Assembly (NCBI RefSeq): GCF_011947265.1
Contig: NZ_JAATHD010000020.1
Span: forward strand, 55,662 to 119,661
Direction of reading: 5' to 3'
Origin: Paenibacillus sp. HB172176
GTDB lineage: Bacteria > Bacillota > Bacilli > Paenibacillales > Paenibacillaceae
DNA: 64,000 nt
The notes beneath the pieces are model-generated. The model was given only the letters and a program-made list of their open reading frames with translations, was not told the origin of the DNA and did not search any database. Positions 1 through 7,811 of the stretch are shown piece by piece. How positions within the stretch are numbered: the first letter of the stretch is position 1; each line of letters begins with the position of its first letter. Both the position numbers and the translations under genes were made by a program.

Positions 1-282
1 CACATCATACCATTCCACCAAGCCCCCGATATGGTCGAAATGGCCATGCGTCAGGAGCAAACGGTCGATGCCGCGAAGACCGGCGAGCTCCATCTGCTTG
101 CTCCAGTCCGGTCCGCAATCGATCCATGTGGTTCCCGTTTCCTCATTCGACATCTGCAGCGAAGGACGTAATCTTCTGTTGATTCCCTGCGGAGATCTCG
201 CGCCTGCGCATATTCCGCAGTCACAGTAGACGCGAGGCACGCCTTGCGAATCTCCCGTGCCGCGAAAGATCAGCTTGGTCAT
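1..282 (-). CDS. MBL-fold metallo-hydrolase, 3' part cut by window edge
   Basis: Only the first 94 codons lie in the window. They begin with an ATG at 282 that overlaps the stop of the upstream acetyltransferase as ATGA (279-282), which indicates translational coupling. The visible protein has a GTGDSQGVPR segment, two Cys residues in a CDCGIC arrangement, a WIDCGPD strand and then THGHFDH, the HxHxDH metal-binding signature of the metallo-beta-lactamase fold. The N-terminal arrangement resembles PhnP/YcbJ-type phosphodiesterases, but the substrate cannot be told from this fragment. It is the last visible gene of a minus-strand run that starts with a two-component system at 4603. Confidence 0.85.
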   Translation of the reverse strand, partial: MTKLIFRGTGDSQGVPRVYCDCGICAGARSPQGINRRLRPSLQMSNEETGTTWIDCGPDWSKQMELAGLRGIDRLLLTHGHFDHIGGLVEWYDV

Positions 283-956
283 AGCGGCAACAGCTCGAGC
301 TTCCCACGCGACTGAAGCTGCTCCATCATCGACAGCCATTCCTTGGGCTTGTGCGGAAGAGCCGTGTAGTAACGGTCTAGAAAGCGATGCACGAGAGACG
401 AATCAATGGTTTCGAGCTCTTCCTCGCTCGGCAAGAAGCAAAGATCAAGCTCCTCCACAGCCTTACCTTCATGATCCCAGGAAGGATGCACATAGCGCAT
501 GTCAAGCCGCTTATAGCCCATATGAGACAGCACCTCTCGCCGCACGTATGGATTCATTGGCGAGACGCCGCCGAAGCTATAATTGCCGGCCCGCTCAGCG
601 TCATACACCTCGGCGAACATGCCTAAAGGTTCGGTACCGGATTGCAAGGCGAGCTGCCGCAAATCCTTTTCCCGCTCCCTGAACAAAAATCTCCCAATGC
701 CAAGACCGGACTTGCCGATAATCGTGAAATCGGTCATTGCTACGCACAAATCCGTATAATAGCGATATTCCGTCGCGCCAACGACCTCGCTTCCGTGCAA
801 AGCGGCATACACATGAATCGCCGGGTCCTCCAGCGGCTCACGCCATAATTCGTATGCCAGCACCTCCTCTGCTGGAAATATCGTCTGAAGCAGATGATGC
901 ACGCCGCGAAAATGCGGATGCTCGATAGATGCAATTCTCTCGTAGTTTAATGCCAT
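279..956 (-). CDS. GNAT-like acyltransferase family protein
   Basis: 225 residues. The layout is that of a GNAT N-acetyltransferase: an N-terminal helical pair, a VYAALHGSEVVGATEYRYY strand pair, then IIGKSGLGIGRFLFRE, which fits the acetyl-CoA pyrophosphate loop (QxxGxG/A type). It lies 3 nt downstream of a second GNAT gene and overlaps the following metallo-hydrolase by 4 nt, so the three are probably co-translated. The C-terminal 60 residues are an acidic, helical extension not needed for a minimal GNAT fold. The substrate is unknown. The family assignment is by fold pattern, and the protein may be a diverged member. Confidence 0.7.
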   Translation of the reverse strand: MALNYERIASIEHPHFRGVHHLLQTIFPAEEVLAYELWREPLEDPAIHVYAALHGSEVVGATEYRYYTDLCVAMTDFTIIGKSGLGIGRFLFREREKDLRQLALQSGTEPLGMFAEVYDAERAGNYSFGGVSPMNPYVRREVLSHMGYKRLDMRYVHPSWDHEGKAVEELDLCFLPSEEELETIDSSLVHRFLDRYYTALPHKPKEWLSMMEQLQSRGKLELLPL

Positions 957-959
957 TAA

Positions 960-1610
960 CTATCGCTCCATTCTAAAAGGATTTCGCCATTCCATAAGGA
1001 CGGCATTGTTGCGGGATTCTTCATCGTCCAAGTAGTCGGTCAGCACGCCAACCGGCATTCTGCCGCAGCGAAGCAAGAAGGATAGGACTGGATCCTGCCA
1101 TTCCCCCGCCACGACGCGTCTTACGTATTGCTCGGGATTCGCCTCGCTTGCCCGGCTCGAATATCCTGGCATTCTTCCGCCGCCCAGCAGCCGCGCAAGA
1201 CCGAGCTGCACAACCGTTTCATACATCGATTGCATCAGAATTTTGCCAAGCCCCGTTTTCCGCAGCCAAGGGACCACGCATAAATCAACCACATAGAGAC
1301 AATCACCGCCGCTGTCATGATTGCGAATATAGCCATGATCGGTAATCTCCGCCCATGAATGCTTCTCTTGGTAATCGTTCCAGTTCACGATCAACCCCGT
1401 CATAGAGCCGACGATCTCCCCGTCGAGCTCGGCGCATAACGCACCTTCGGGGAACCGGGTTACATGTTCCCCGAGCTGCCCATGATTCCACAGCAGCTCC
1501 TCGGGAAACGGAGGCGGAAAGCAAGCCCTCTGCACCTCGATCATTCCGTCAAAATCCAAATCAATATAATTGCGAACGCATGCAAGTCGAGGACGACCTT
1601 CGACTCCCAA
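960..1610 (-). CDS. GNAT family N-acetyltransferase
   Basis: 216 residues. The start is TTG at 1610, chosen because AAGGAG lies 6-7 nt upstream and no ATG in this frame fits. It is a clear GNAT protein: GEIVGSMTG (beta 2-3), YVVDLCVVPWLRKTGLGKILMQ (beta 4 followed by the R/QxxGxG acetyl-CoA loop) and a C-terminal strand. It follows a carbon-nitrogen hydrolase by 39 nt. As I recall, B. subtilis YhcX carries a GNAT domain and a CN-hydrolase domain in one polypeptide. Here the two are adjacent separate genes in the opposite order. The substrate is unknown, possibly an amino-group-bearing product of the neighbouring hydrolase. Confidence 0.8.
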   Translation of the reverse strand: MGVEGRPRLACVRNYIDLDFDGMIEVQRACFPPPFPEELLWNHGQLGEHVTRFPEGALCAELDGEIVGSMTGLIVNWNDYQEKHSWAEITDHGYIRNHDSGGDCLYVVDLCVVPWLRKTGLGKILMQSMYETVVQLGLARLLGGGRMPGYSSRASEANPEQYVRRVVAGEWQDPVLSFLLRCGRMPVGVLTDYLDDEESRNNAVLMEWRNPFRMER

Positions 1611-1649
1611 ATAAAACTCCTTCTTCAGAACGGCACACCGCCTTCCAAG

Positions 1650-2516
1650 CTATTTCCAGGTTGGATAAATATCCGGTCTGCGATCAAGCCAGGGCCTGAC
1701 CGATCCATTTTTGCGCACCTCGTCAAGCAATTGCAAATCCAGATCTCCGACCACCAGCATATCGTCGTTGAGCAAGCCTTCGGCAATAATGCCGCCTGGC
1801 GGGAACGGAATATCGTTCGGAGCGATGATAGCCGCCTGACCAAAATTCGCCCGCATGAAATCCACTTTGCGAAGCGATCCTACCGTGCCGGTCGTCACGA
1901 CATACATTTGATTTTCAACCGTTCTCGCATGACAGCAATACCGCACGCGGTAAAAGCCGTGACGATCATCCGTGCAGGAAGGACAGAATATAACATCCGC
2001 TCCCTTGGATCGCACAATGCGAACCAGCTCGGGAAATTCAATATCATAGCAGGTCAGCATCGCAATCTTGCCGTAATGGGTCTGGAACACCTCTATGCCG
2101 TCTGCCGGCGACATGTTCCACTCCTCTACCTCGGTCGGCGTAAGATGAACCTTGCCTTGCGTATCCACCTTGCCGTCCGGATGGAACAGATGCGCGACAT
2201 TTTGCCTGCTGCCGTCGGCGCATTGACGCACATGGGTGCCGCCTATGATATAGATTTGGTAGATTTCGGCCAATTTAGTGAACAGCGCAAGATAAGCCTC
2301 CGTGAACGACGGCAATTGTTCGAAAGCATGCGGATTGCCATTCTCGTCGCTGATGGAAAGCAGCTGTGTTGTAAGAAATTCGGGGAAAAGCAAGAATTGC
2401 ACGCCATACTCGGACGCGTTGCGAACCGAATGGGTTACCTGCTCCTCGAACTCGGCAAAACTGTCGATGTCTGTAAGCTTATATTGTACTGCAGCCGTGC
2501 GAAATCTCACATGCAT
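1650..2516 (-). CDS. carbon-nitrogen hydrolase (nitrilase superfamily)
   Basis: 288 residues, full length for a single-domain nitrilase-superfamily amidase. The Glu-Lys-Cys triad is visible: Glu46 in LFPEF, Lys122 in GKVHL and Cys156 in LTCYDIEFPEL. Members hydrolyse linear amides, N-carbamoyl compounds or omega-amides in the cytosol, and the exact substrate cannot be read from sequence. The gene is 36 nt downstream of a histidine kinase gene and 39 nt upstream of a GNAT gene, so it sits in a six-gene minus-strand unit. The GNAT partnership resembles the YhcX architecture and suggests the hydrolase and acetyltransferase act on one small molecule (inference). Confidence 0.9.
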   Translation of the reverse strand: MHVRFRTAAVQYKLTDIDSFAEFEEQVTHSVRNASEYGVQFLLFPEFLTTQLLSISDENGNPHAFEQLPSFTEAYLALFTKLAEIYQIYIIGGTHVRQCADGSRQNVAHLFHPDGKVDTQGKVHLTPTEVEEWNMSPADGIEVFQTHYGKIAMLTCYDIEFPELVRIVRSKGADVIFCPSCTDDRHGFYRVRYCCHARTVENQMYVVTTGTVGSLRKVDFMRANFGQAAIIAPNDIPFPPGGIIAEGLLNDDMLVVGDLDLQLLDEVRKNGSVRPWLDRRPDIYPTWK

Positions 2517-2552
2517 CCCTCATTTCTCTTCCGTTCTCCCGGTTTCTTTCTC

Positions 2553-3908
2553 TCATTTACGTTGTTTGAATTGCAAAGTGATAGTCGTCCCCAAATTCGG
2601 AAGACTGAATACATCCACCTTGCCTTCATGCAGATCGATAATTCGCTTCGCGATGGACAAGCCGAGCCCGACGCCTCCGGTAGTTCGGCTTCTTGCGCCG
2701 TCAACGCGATAGAATCGCTCGAACAGATAAGGAAGATCCTTCTCCGGAATGCCCATCCCCTTGTCCTTCACTTCAATATTGACAATTCCTTTTAGAAGCG
2801 AGATCGAGATATCGATCGGCTCCTTGGAATATTTGATCGCGTTGTCCAGCAAGATGACGAGCAACTGCCTAATCTTGTCCTTATCTCCGGTCATTTTGAC
2901 CGACCGCGAAAGCACCCTCACGCGAATTTGACGCTGGAAGGTCGTTTGCAGCATCGTCGCAAGCTCCTCAACAATCTGAACGACATCGAACATCTCCAGA
3001 CGCAGCCAATCCTCTTGCTCCGCTTCGGCAAGCATCAGCATCGATTTTGTCAAATTTTGCAGCCTCACCGCTTCCTTGGCAATCGCCTCGATCGCCTCAT
3101 CGCGGACGCTCTCATCATCCCGCCCCCAGCGCTTCAACATGCCCGCATAACTGCTAATAACCGTCAGCGGCGTTTTCAACTCATGCGAAGCATCCGCCAC
3201 GAATTGCTTCTGTCTTGCGAATGTGCGGTCAAGCCTCTCAATCATCTGATTGAAAGCCCGGACCAATTGCTGGAGTTCGGCGGATTCCTCGCGATTCGTG
3301 ACGGCAATCTGTCTCAGCTTGCCGCTTCTATCGATTTCCCTCATCGTATTCACCATCTGTTGAATCGGAGCTGTCAGTCTCGAGGTGAACCATAACGTTC
3401 CGAAGATCGCGAATAGAATGGCTCCGATACTCGTCACGCTAAGTGCCCCGACAAGCACCTGCAAATACTTGTCAAGCTCGTCGAGAATCCGATTCACCTC
3501 AAGCATGGCGATAACTTGTCCATCCTCATAGATCGGCACCCGCATAAAAATAACCCGTTCTCCGTTTTTTGTAATCATCCCGCTATGATGAACCGACTCA
3601 AATTGAGCGGGCAGCTCGAGCAGTATCGGATTAGAGCCGGATATATTGACGACCCGATTCGACGGGACGATGATACGTATCATTTCTTTCACATTATAGT
3701 ACTCGTTAAGCAACTCAGCCGTATTAAGGCCTCGCCCGCTCTGAATTCGGGGGTTTTCGAGCAATAAATTGACCTTCGTCGTGATGACTTCCTTCTCGCT
3801 TTCCGTTGTGATCTTGATCACATAGAAATAGACGAAGATGTTGAAGAAAATCAAAATAAGAATAAGCCAGAATATCGTAAAAAGCGTAAATCGTTTACGC
3901 AGCGTCAT
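2553..3908 (-). CDS. sensor histidine kinase (HAMP-type, ArlS/YkoH-like)
   Basis: 451 residues. The N-terminal membrane segment (about 9-33) is followed by an extracytoplasmic sensor region to about residue 150. Then come a second membrane segment, a HAMP linker, the H-box DASHELKTP with the phospho-acceptor His, and a HATPase_c domain with DNAIKYS, DKGMGI and GGVGLGLSI (N, G1 and G2 boxes). It is a membrane sensor kinase that phosphorylates the response regulator encoded just upstream. Its ATG overlaps the regulator stop as ATGA (3905-3908). The size and domain order resemble ArlS/YkoH kinases, but the stimulus is unknown. Confidence 0.93.
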   Translation of the reverse strand: MTLRKRFTLFTIFWLILILIFFNIFVYFYVIKITTESEKEVITTKVNLLLENPRIQSGRGLNTAELLNEYYNVKEMIRIIVPSNRVVNISGSNPILLELPAQFESVHHSGMITKNGERVIFMRVPIYEDGQVIAMLEVNRILDELDKYLQVLVGALSVTSIGAILFAIFGTLWFTSRLTAPIQQMVNTMREIDRSGKLRQIAVTNREESAELQQLVRAFNQMIERLDRTFARQKQFVADASHELKTPLTVISSYAGMLKRWGRDDESVRDEAIEAIAKEAVRLQNLTKSMLMLAEAEQEDWLRLEMFDVVQIVEELATMLQTTFQRQIRVRVLSRSVKMTGDKDKIRQLLVILLDNAIKYSKEPIDISISLLKGIVNIEVKDKGMGIPEKDLPYLFERFYRVDGARSRTTGGVGLGLSIAKRIIDLHEGKVDVFSLPNLGTTITLQFKQRK

Positions 3909-4603
3909 GCTTCAGGCTCCTTAATCATATAGCCCACGCCGCGAACCGTATGAATCAGCTTGTGACGATAACCCTTGTCGAGCTTCTGACGCAGATATCG
4001 AATATACACATCAACCAGGTTTGTCTCGCCAATGAAATCATAGCCCCATACCTCGGAGAGGATATCCTCTCTGGATTTCTCCGTGTTGCGATTCTCGACC
4101 AAATAAACCAGAAGCTCGAATTCGCGAGGCGTAAGCTCGATCAACAAATCCTTGCGGTACACCTTGCGCGTGCGCAGCTCGATTGTCAAATCGCCAAGCT
4201 TAATAAGATCCGAGCCTTCCGCTTCCTTCGGATTCTGCTGAAAGATTCGCAGAATGTTCCGCACCCGGGCGAGAAGCTCTTCCATGGCGAACGGCTTCGT
4301 AATATAATCATTCGCGCCATGCTCGAAGCCGCTGACCTTGTCAGGCACCGTATCTCTTGCCGTCAGCAATATGATCGGGACGGGATTGCCCGCTTGCCGA
4401 ATCAATCGAAGCACCTCGATGCCGCTCATCTCGGGCAGCATGACATCAAGCAGCACAAGCTGCCACTCTCCCTCCGACACCATCTCATAGCCCTTGCGTC
4501 CATCCTTTGCGACGCCTACCGTATATCCTTCATGCTCTAATTCCAATTGCAGAATCCGAGCGATTCCTTCTTCGTCTTCAACGACCAGAATATGCTCATT
4601 CAT
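3905..4603 (-). CDS. OmpR-family response regulator (ArlR/YkoG-like)
   Basis: 232 residues. The receiver domain (1-120) has the acidic pocket at Asp10/Glu11, phospho-acceptor Asp53 in LLDVMLPEMSG and conserved Lys103 in ITKPF. It is followed by a winged-helix trans_reg_C DNA-binding domain (about 135-230) ending in HTVRGVGYMI. It is the partner of the histidine kinase that begins in its stop codon. A sigma-A-like promoter lies about 40 nt upstream (4646-4674). The regulator probably controls this operon and further unknown targets. Confidence 0.94.
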   Translation of the reverse strand: MNEHILVVEDEEGIARILQLELEHEGYTVGVAKDGRKGYEMVSEGEWQLVLLDVMLPEMSGIEVLRLIRQAGNPVPIILLTARDTVPDKVSGFEHGANDYITKPFAMEELLARVRNILRIFQQNPKEAEGSDLIKLGDLTIELRTRKVYRKDLLIELTPREFELLVYLVENRNTEKSREDILSEVWGYDFIGETNLVDVYIRYLRQKLDKGYRHKLIHTVRGVGYMIKEPEA

Positions 4604-4645
4604 TGTTGCTTCACACCTGCTTTCCCAATTACGAATCTATTCTTC

Positions 4646-4674
4646 ATCATAATGAAGGCAGCATTCAAATGCAA
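4646..4674 (-). promoter_or_regulatory. sigma-A-type promoter for the 4603-3905 response regulator operon
   Basis: Read on the minus strand: TTGCAT (4674-4669), a 17-nt spacer, then TATGAT (4651-4646). Four of six bases match at -35 and five of six at -10, with ideal spacing. The predicted transcript start is about 35 nt before the ATG. Seen in sequence only. Confidence 0.6.
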
Positions 4675-4698
4675 GCCGGGCACATGGTTTCCGGCGCC

Positions 4699-6279
4699 TC
4701 AACGTCCCTGAATGCATCTTGCAGCGAGTCGGCTCACTGCTGACAAGGAACTCTCGATTTGCTTGCCGAATCTTGGATGATCGATAATCCATCGCCTCTT
4801 CCACATCAGTTCCAGAAGCTCATCCTGAGGCAGCATCGGTATGGCGGTTAGCGGTTTGCGGGGCAGCAGGTCCAGCCATTCCGCGCGTCTGCGAAACTTC
4901 ATATCTTTGTTCGCGATCCAGTGCAGCTCCCGGCCATTGGCGCAAAGCGACTGCTCAAGCTCCAACAAAGCCTTCACTTTATCGGGCTGCCACTTGGCGA
5001 TGAATGGATCGCAGATGACCAGCACATACTGCGACTGCAGCAGCCACGACATCGCCTCGGGATCCGACCATGCATGCGAGAAATCGATGAGCTGAATCTG
5101 CGCTTCAGAATGCAGAAGCCCTTCCGAGAACATCCTTTCATGATGTTTCTTCTCGTTTGTGTCCGGGGAAGAACACGGGAGCCAAGTCAAGGCCGGGCTG
5201 GACGAAGCCATTACGCCGGGAAGCCACTCATTCCATTCAGGCGGAAGCTTATAATATTCCGCGGCCATAACGCTGTAGCCTTGCTTGGCAAGAAGCATAG
5301 CCGTCGTCAATGTCACCCATGTCGCGCCTGCTCCAGGCGATAGAGATATTACACTGATTCTCAATCCATGTCCGCTGTTACCTCCAGCATTGCCAGACCT
5401 GCCGTCGGCATCAACCGCTATCGTATGACTGAAATCCATTGCGACGCCTGAGGCTGCGGCCTTCAATCCCCGCTCTACCTCCCGCATGGATTGGCAGCGA
5501 TACGCAGCATTAGGCTCAAGCATTCTCTCCAGCATGCTTCTAATAATCGCCGGCACATCCTTTGGCAATCCCTTCAAAAGAGCGGGAAGGGGAGCGTTTT
5601 GAAGCTCTGCGGCCATGACTCTGCCTCGCATCGCCAAATAATAGAACAGCATGCCCAAGCTATAAATATCCGTGCGCGCATCGCTCTGTTTTCCTTCTCG
5701 CTGTTCTGGAGCCGCAAAGCCCAATGTGCCGAGTTGAACCGTATCCGAAGCTTGCCCTTCTTTGAATCGTCTGGAAATGCCAAAATCGATCAACTTCACT
5801 TGTCCGTTTCTGTCGATCATGACATTCGACGGCTTCAAATCCCGATGAATAATAGGGACCGGCTGCTCATGCAGATAGAGAAGCGCAGAGCATAATTGCA
5901 AGCCGATTTGAATGATGTCCGCTATTGTTAATGCCATTAATGATTGTTCCAAGATAGAGGACAGTGTATGTCCGTCTACATAATCCATAATGAGCGCTTC
6001 AAAGCAGCCGCTCTCCTCATCCATCGGAAAATAATCGGTAATATGCGGCAAACAAGGATGGTTAAGTCTCATCAACATGCCCGCTTCCTCCGAGTAAGCA
6101 GACACGCCGTGCTTTCCTTCTGCAACCTTCATGGCGCGAATGGAACCATCCAGCTTCAAATCGCTTACCGCATAGACTGTGCCCATTCCCCCTTGTCCAA
6201 CAGGATGCAATACGCGATACCTTCCGCCGATACAATCTCCTTTGCTTAGTCTGCCATGCTTTGCCCAAGTATGATTCAT
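4699..6279 (-). CDS. Ser/Thr protein kinase fused to a degenerate MinD/ParA-like domain
   Basis: 526 residues from the ATG at 6279, which has GGAGGAGAG eight nt upstream. An in-frame start farther upstream would run through a terminator hairpin. Residues 20-275 are a Hanks-type kinase: glycine loop GQGGMGTVY, Lys51, HRDLKPSN (145-152), DFG (165-167) and APE (190-192). After a Gly/Asn-rich linker, residues about 306-526 look like a SIMIBI/MinD-type fold. The Walker A site is degenerate (SPGAGATWVT, lacking the KGGxGKT lysines), followed by an LIDFS strand and VLVICDP. There is no transmembrane segment, so it should be cytosolic, unlike PrkC-type PASTA kinases. It is probably monocistronic after the terminator at 6297-6342. 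The role is unknown. Confidence 0.85.
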   Translation of the reverse strand: MNHTWAKHGRLSKGDCIGGRYRVLHPVGQGGMGTVYAVSDLKLDGSIRAMKVAEGKHGVSAYSEEAGMLMRLNHPCLPHITDYFPMDEESGCFEALIMDYVDGHTLSSILEQSLMALTIADIIQIGLQLCSALLYLHEQPVPIIHRDLKPSNVMIDRNGQVKLIDFGISRRFKEGQASDTVQLGTLGFAAPEQREGKQSDARTDIYSLGMLFYYLAMRGRVMAAELQNAPLPALLKGLPKDVPAIIRSMLERMLEPNAAYRCQSMREVERGLKAAASGVAMDFSHTIAVDADGRSGNAGGNSGHGLRISVISLSPGAGATWVTLTTAMLLAKQGYSVMAAEYYKLPPEWNEWLPGVMASSSPALTWLPCSSPDTNEKKHHERMFSEGLLHSEAQIQLIDFSHAWSDPEAMSWLLQSQYVLVICDPFIAKWQPDKVKALLELEQSLCANGRELHWIANKDMKFRRRAEWLDLLPRKPLTAIPMLPQDELLELMWKRRWIIDHPRFGKQIESSLSAVSRLAARCIQGR

Positions 6280-6296
6280 TGTCGACTCTCCTCCCG

Positions 6297-6342
6297 AAAA
6301 AAAATAAATCCCGAGGAACGGCTGAATAGCCTTCCTCGGGAT
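6297..6342 (-). terminator. intrinsic terminator after the FtsJ-like methyltransferase gene
   Basis: An 11-bp perfect stem (6308-6318 with 6332-6342) with a 13-nt loop is followed on the minus strand by a T-rich run (6308 down to 6297). It separates the methyltransferase gene from the kinase gene. Confidence 0.85.
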
Positions 6343-6370
6343 GCTTTCCCTTGAAATATCGATCATGTGC

Positions 6371-7387
6371 TTATTTCCTTTGCAAATGAAAGGTAACTTC
6401 CTCGCGGTTGTGAAACAACTGCTTCGCCTTTAACAGTCTAAAACCCGTTTCCAGCCTTTCCTTCACTTCGCGAATCGTCTGCAAAGGTTTGCGATGCATC
6501 AGCTTTACCGTAATAATGGCGGTGGCGTCTCTCGTCAACGCATATTGCAAATCCAGAATCAATCTGCACATTAACATCGGACTCCAACTCATATCGCATA
6601 CCAAGAGGTCAAAAGCAGCTTCCTTCAGCTTCACCTCGGAAGCATTCTTCTTCACATGCGTGAAGGTTGGATAAGCCGACAGAGATTCATGCATTTCCGC
6701 CGGGTCTATCGAGGTGACGCTCAGCCCTCTTTCGAGCAGAAGCGAAGTCCAACCGCCCGGAGCCGCGCCGACATCAAGCGCCCGTCTGAAGGATGCGTAT
6801 TGCAAGGAGAAGCTGCGCTCAGCCTCCAACAGCTTGAACTTGGCCCGCGAAATTTGTCCTTCTTCCCGTTGAAATCTGACAGCCCCTCCCGGCCAATCGG
6901 AGAGCATGTCCCGCGGAGCTCCAAATCCGGCATACAGAAAATCCGCCGCCGCATAAATAGATAGAATAATATCAGGCTGCTGCACGACGGGCTCCGCACC
7001 TATTTCCTCGAGAACGGCGTCAAGAATCCCCTTCGTATCCGAGGCGCTGTAATGAAAGGCCGATTTCGAGCTTCTGCGAATATGGACAGCCGCTCGCTTG
7101 CCTTCGAAGGCCAAGCGTGAATGCCGAATCATCGCCGATAATTCATCCAGATCATTTGCACTGCCGCAAATTTCGATCAACCTATCAACAGGTTGAATAT
7201 GCCGCAAGAAAATCGGCTCTTGTCGCAAAATCGCCGACAGCGTATCCGTCTTTGCAATCGGAGAAGTCATAAGGAACACTTCTCCGGCCGCAAGCTGAGC
7301 GAATGAGGCTCCAGGAATGATTCTTCGGAGCTCTTCCATCGCATAGGACGCATATTTTTGATTGGCCGTTCCGATCCATTGACTCAC
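6371..7387 (-). CDS. FtsJ/RlmM-like SAM-dependent RNA methyltransferase
   Basis: 338 residues. The N-terminal half (about 1-180) is likely a THUMP-type RNA-binding module, as in RlmM. The C-terminal half is an FtsJ-like Rossmann methyltransferase with the SAM loop ALDVGAAPGGWTSLLL, an acidic strand end (SIDPAEM), LVCDMSWSP, IITVKLM and a C-terminal EEVTFHL. These supply the K-D-K-E-type residues of ribose 2'-O-methyltransferases. It probably methylates an rRNA nucleotide (inference; RlmM of E. coli acts on 23S rRNA C2498). It is followed by a strong terminator and preceded by a small receiver-like gene in the same direction. Confidence 0.8.
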   Translation of the reverse strand: MSQWIGTANQKYASYAMEELRRIIPGASFAQLAAGEVFLMTSPIAKTDTLSAILRQEPIFLRHIQPVDRLIEICGSANDLDELSAMIRHSRLAFEGKRAAVHIRRSSKSAFHYSASDTKGILDAVLEEIGAEPVVQQPDIILSIYAAADFLYAGFGAPRDMLSDWPGGAVRFQREEGQISRAKFKLLEAERSFSLQYASFRRALDVGAAPGGWTSLLLERGLSVTSIDPAEMHESLSAYPTFTHVKKNASEVKLKEAAFDLLVCDMSWSPMLMCRLILDLQYALTRDATAIITVKLMHRKPLQTIREVKERLETGFRLLKAKQLFHNREEVTFHLQRK

Positions 7388-7445
7388 GATTCAGTATGCC
7401 TCATTCCTAAAGGTAGTTTATAAGGTCCAATTTTGATCATGTCGA

Positions 7446-7778
7446 TCACTTGCCCGCTGCTTCATCCAACACGCATTGAGGCATAGGACCCCCAAAGAGC
7501 TCCGTCGTTTCCGGAAGCTGTTCGGACAAAAGTTCATACATCTGATTTCGTCCGAGGATGCTGGAGGTATGCAGGAAAATTCGTTTGGGATACGCGCCAT
7601 GCTCGACCAAATGTCTGACAACCTCGTAGCCGGTCGGATTCCCCCAGCCGAGATCGAAATCAAGAGATAGAATATCAATCTCTTCTTCATCGATCAGATG
7701 CTTGCATTCCTCCGCGTTTCTGGCTAATACGAAGCCCTTCGGACAATGTCGGTAATCATCCAAATAGACATGAATCAT
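7446..7778 (-). CDS. small receiver-like protein (cyclic-phosphate processing receiver, cREC type)
   Basis: 110 residues, starting at an ATG with GGAGGG 8 nt upstream. The pattern MIHVYLDDYRxxP ... ILSLDFDLGWGNPTGYEVV ... RIFLHTSS resembles a response-regulator receiver fold without an output domain. I recall this type described as a cyclic-phosphate processing receiver (cREC) family thought to act on RNA ends rather than in phosphorelay. Asp7/Asp8 and Asp40/Asp42 could form the acidic pocket. It sits between an Fpg-like gene and an RNA methyltransferase gene, all minus strand. The function is inferred only from the family name. Confidence 0.6.
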   Translation of the reverse strand: MIHVYLDDYRHCPKGFVLARNAEECKHLIDEEEIDILSLDFDLGWGNPTGYEVVRHLVEHGAYPKRIFLHTSSILGRNQMYELLSEQLPETTELFGGPMPQCVLDEAAGK

Positions 7779-7811
7779 GGCAATCCCTCCAGGCGGAAAG
7801 CTCGGCTTCCC

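Noticed and set aside
1464..2795. 443-codon open frame on the plus strand
   Set aside because: It is opposite the GNAT, CN-hydrolase and kinase genes, whose domains are clear; the product has no recognisable fold and no ribosome binding site.
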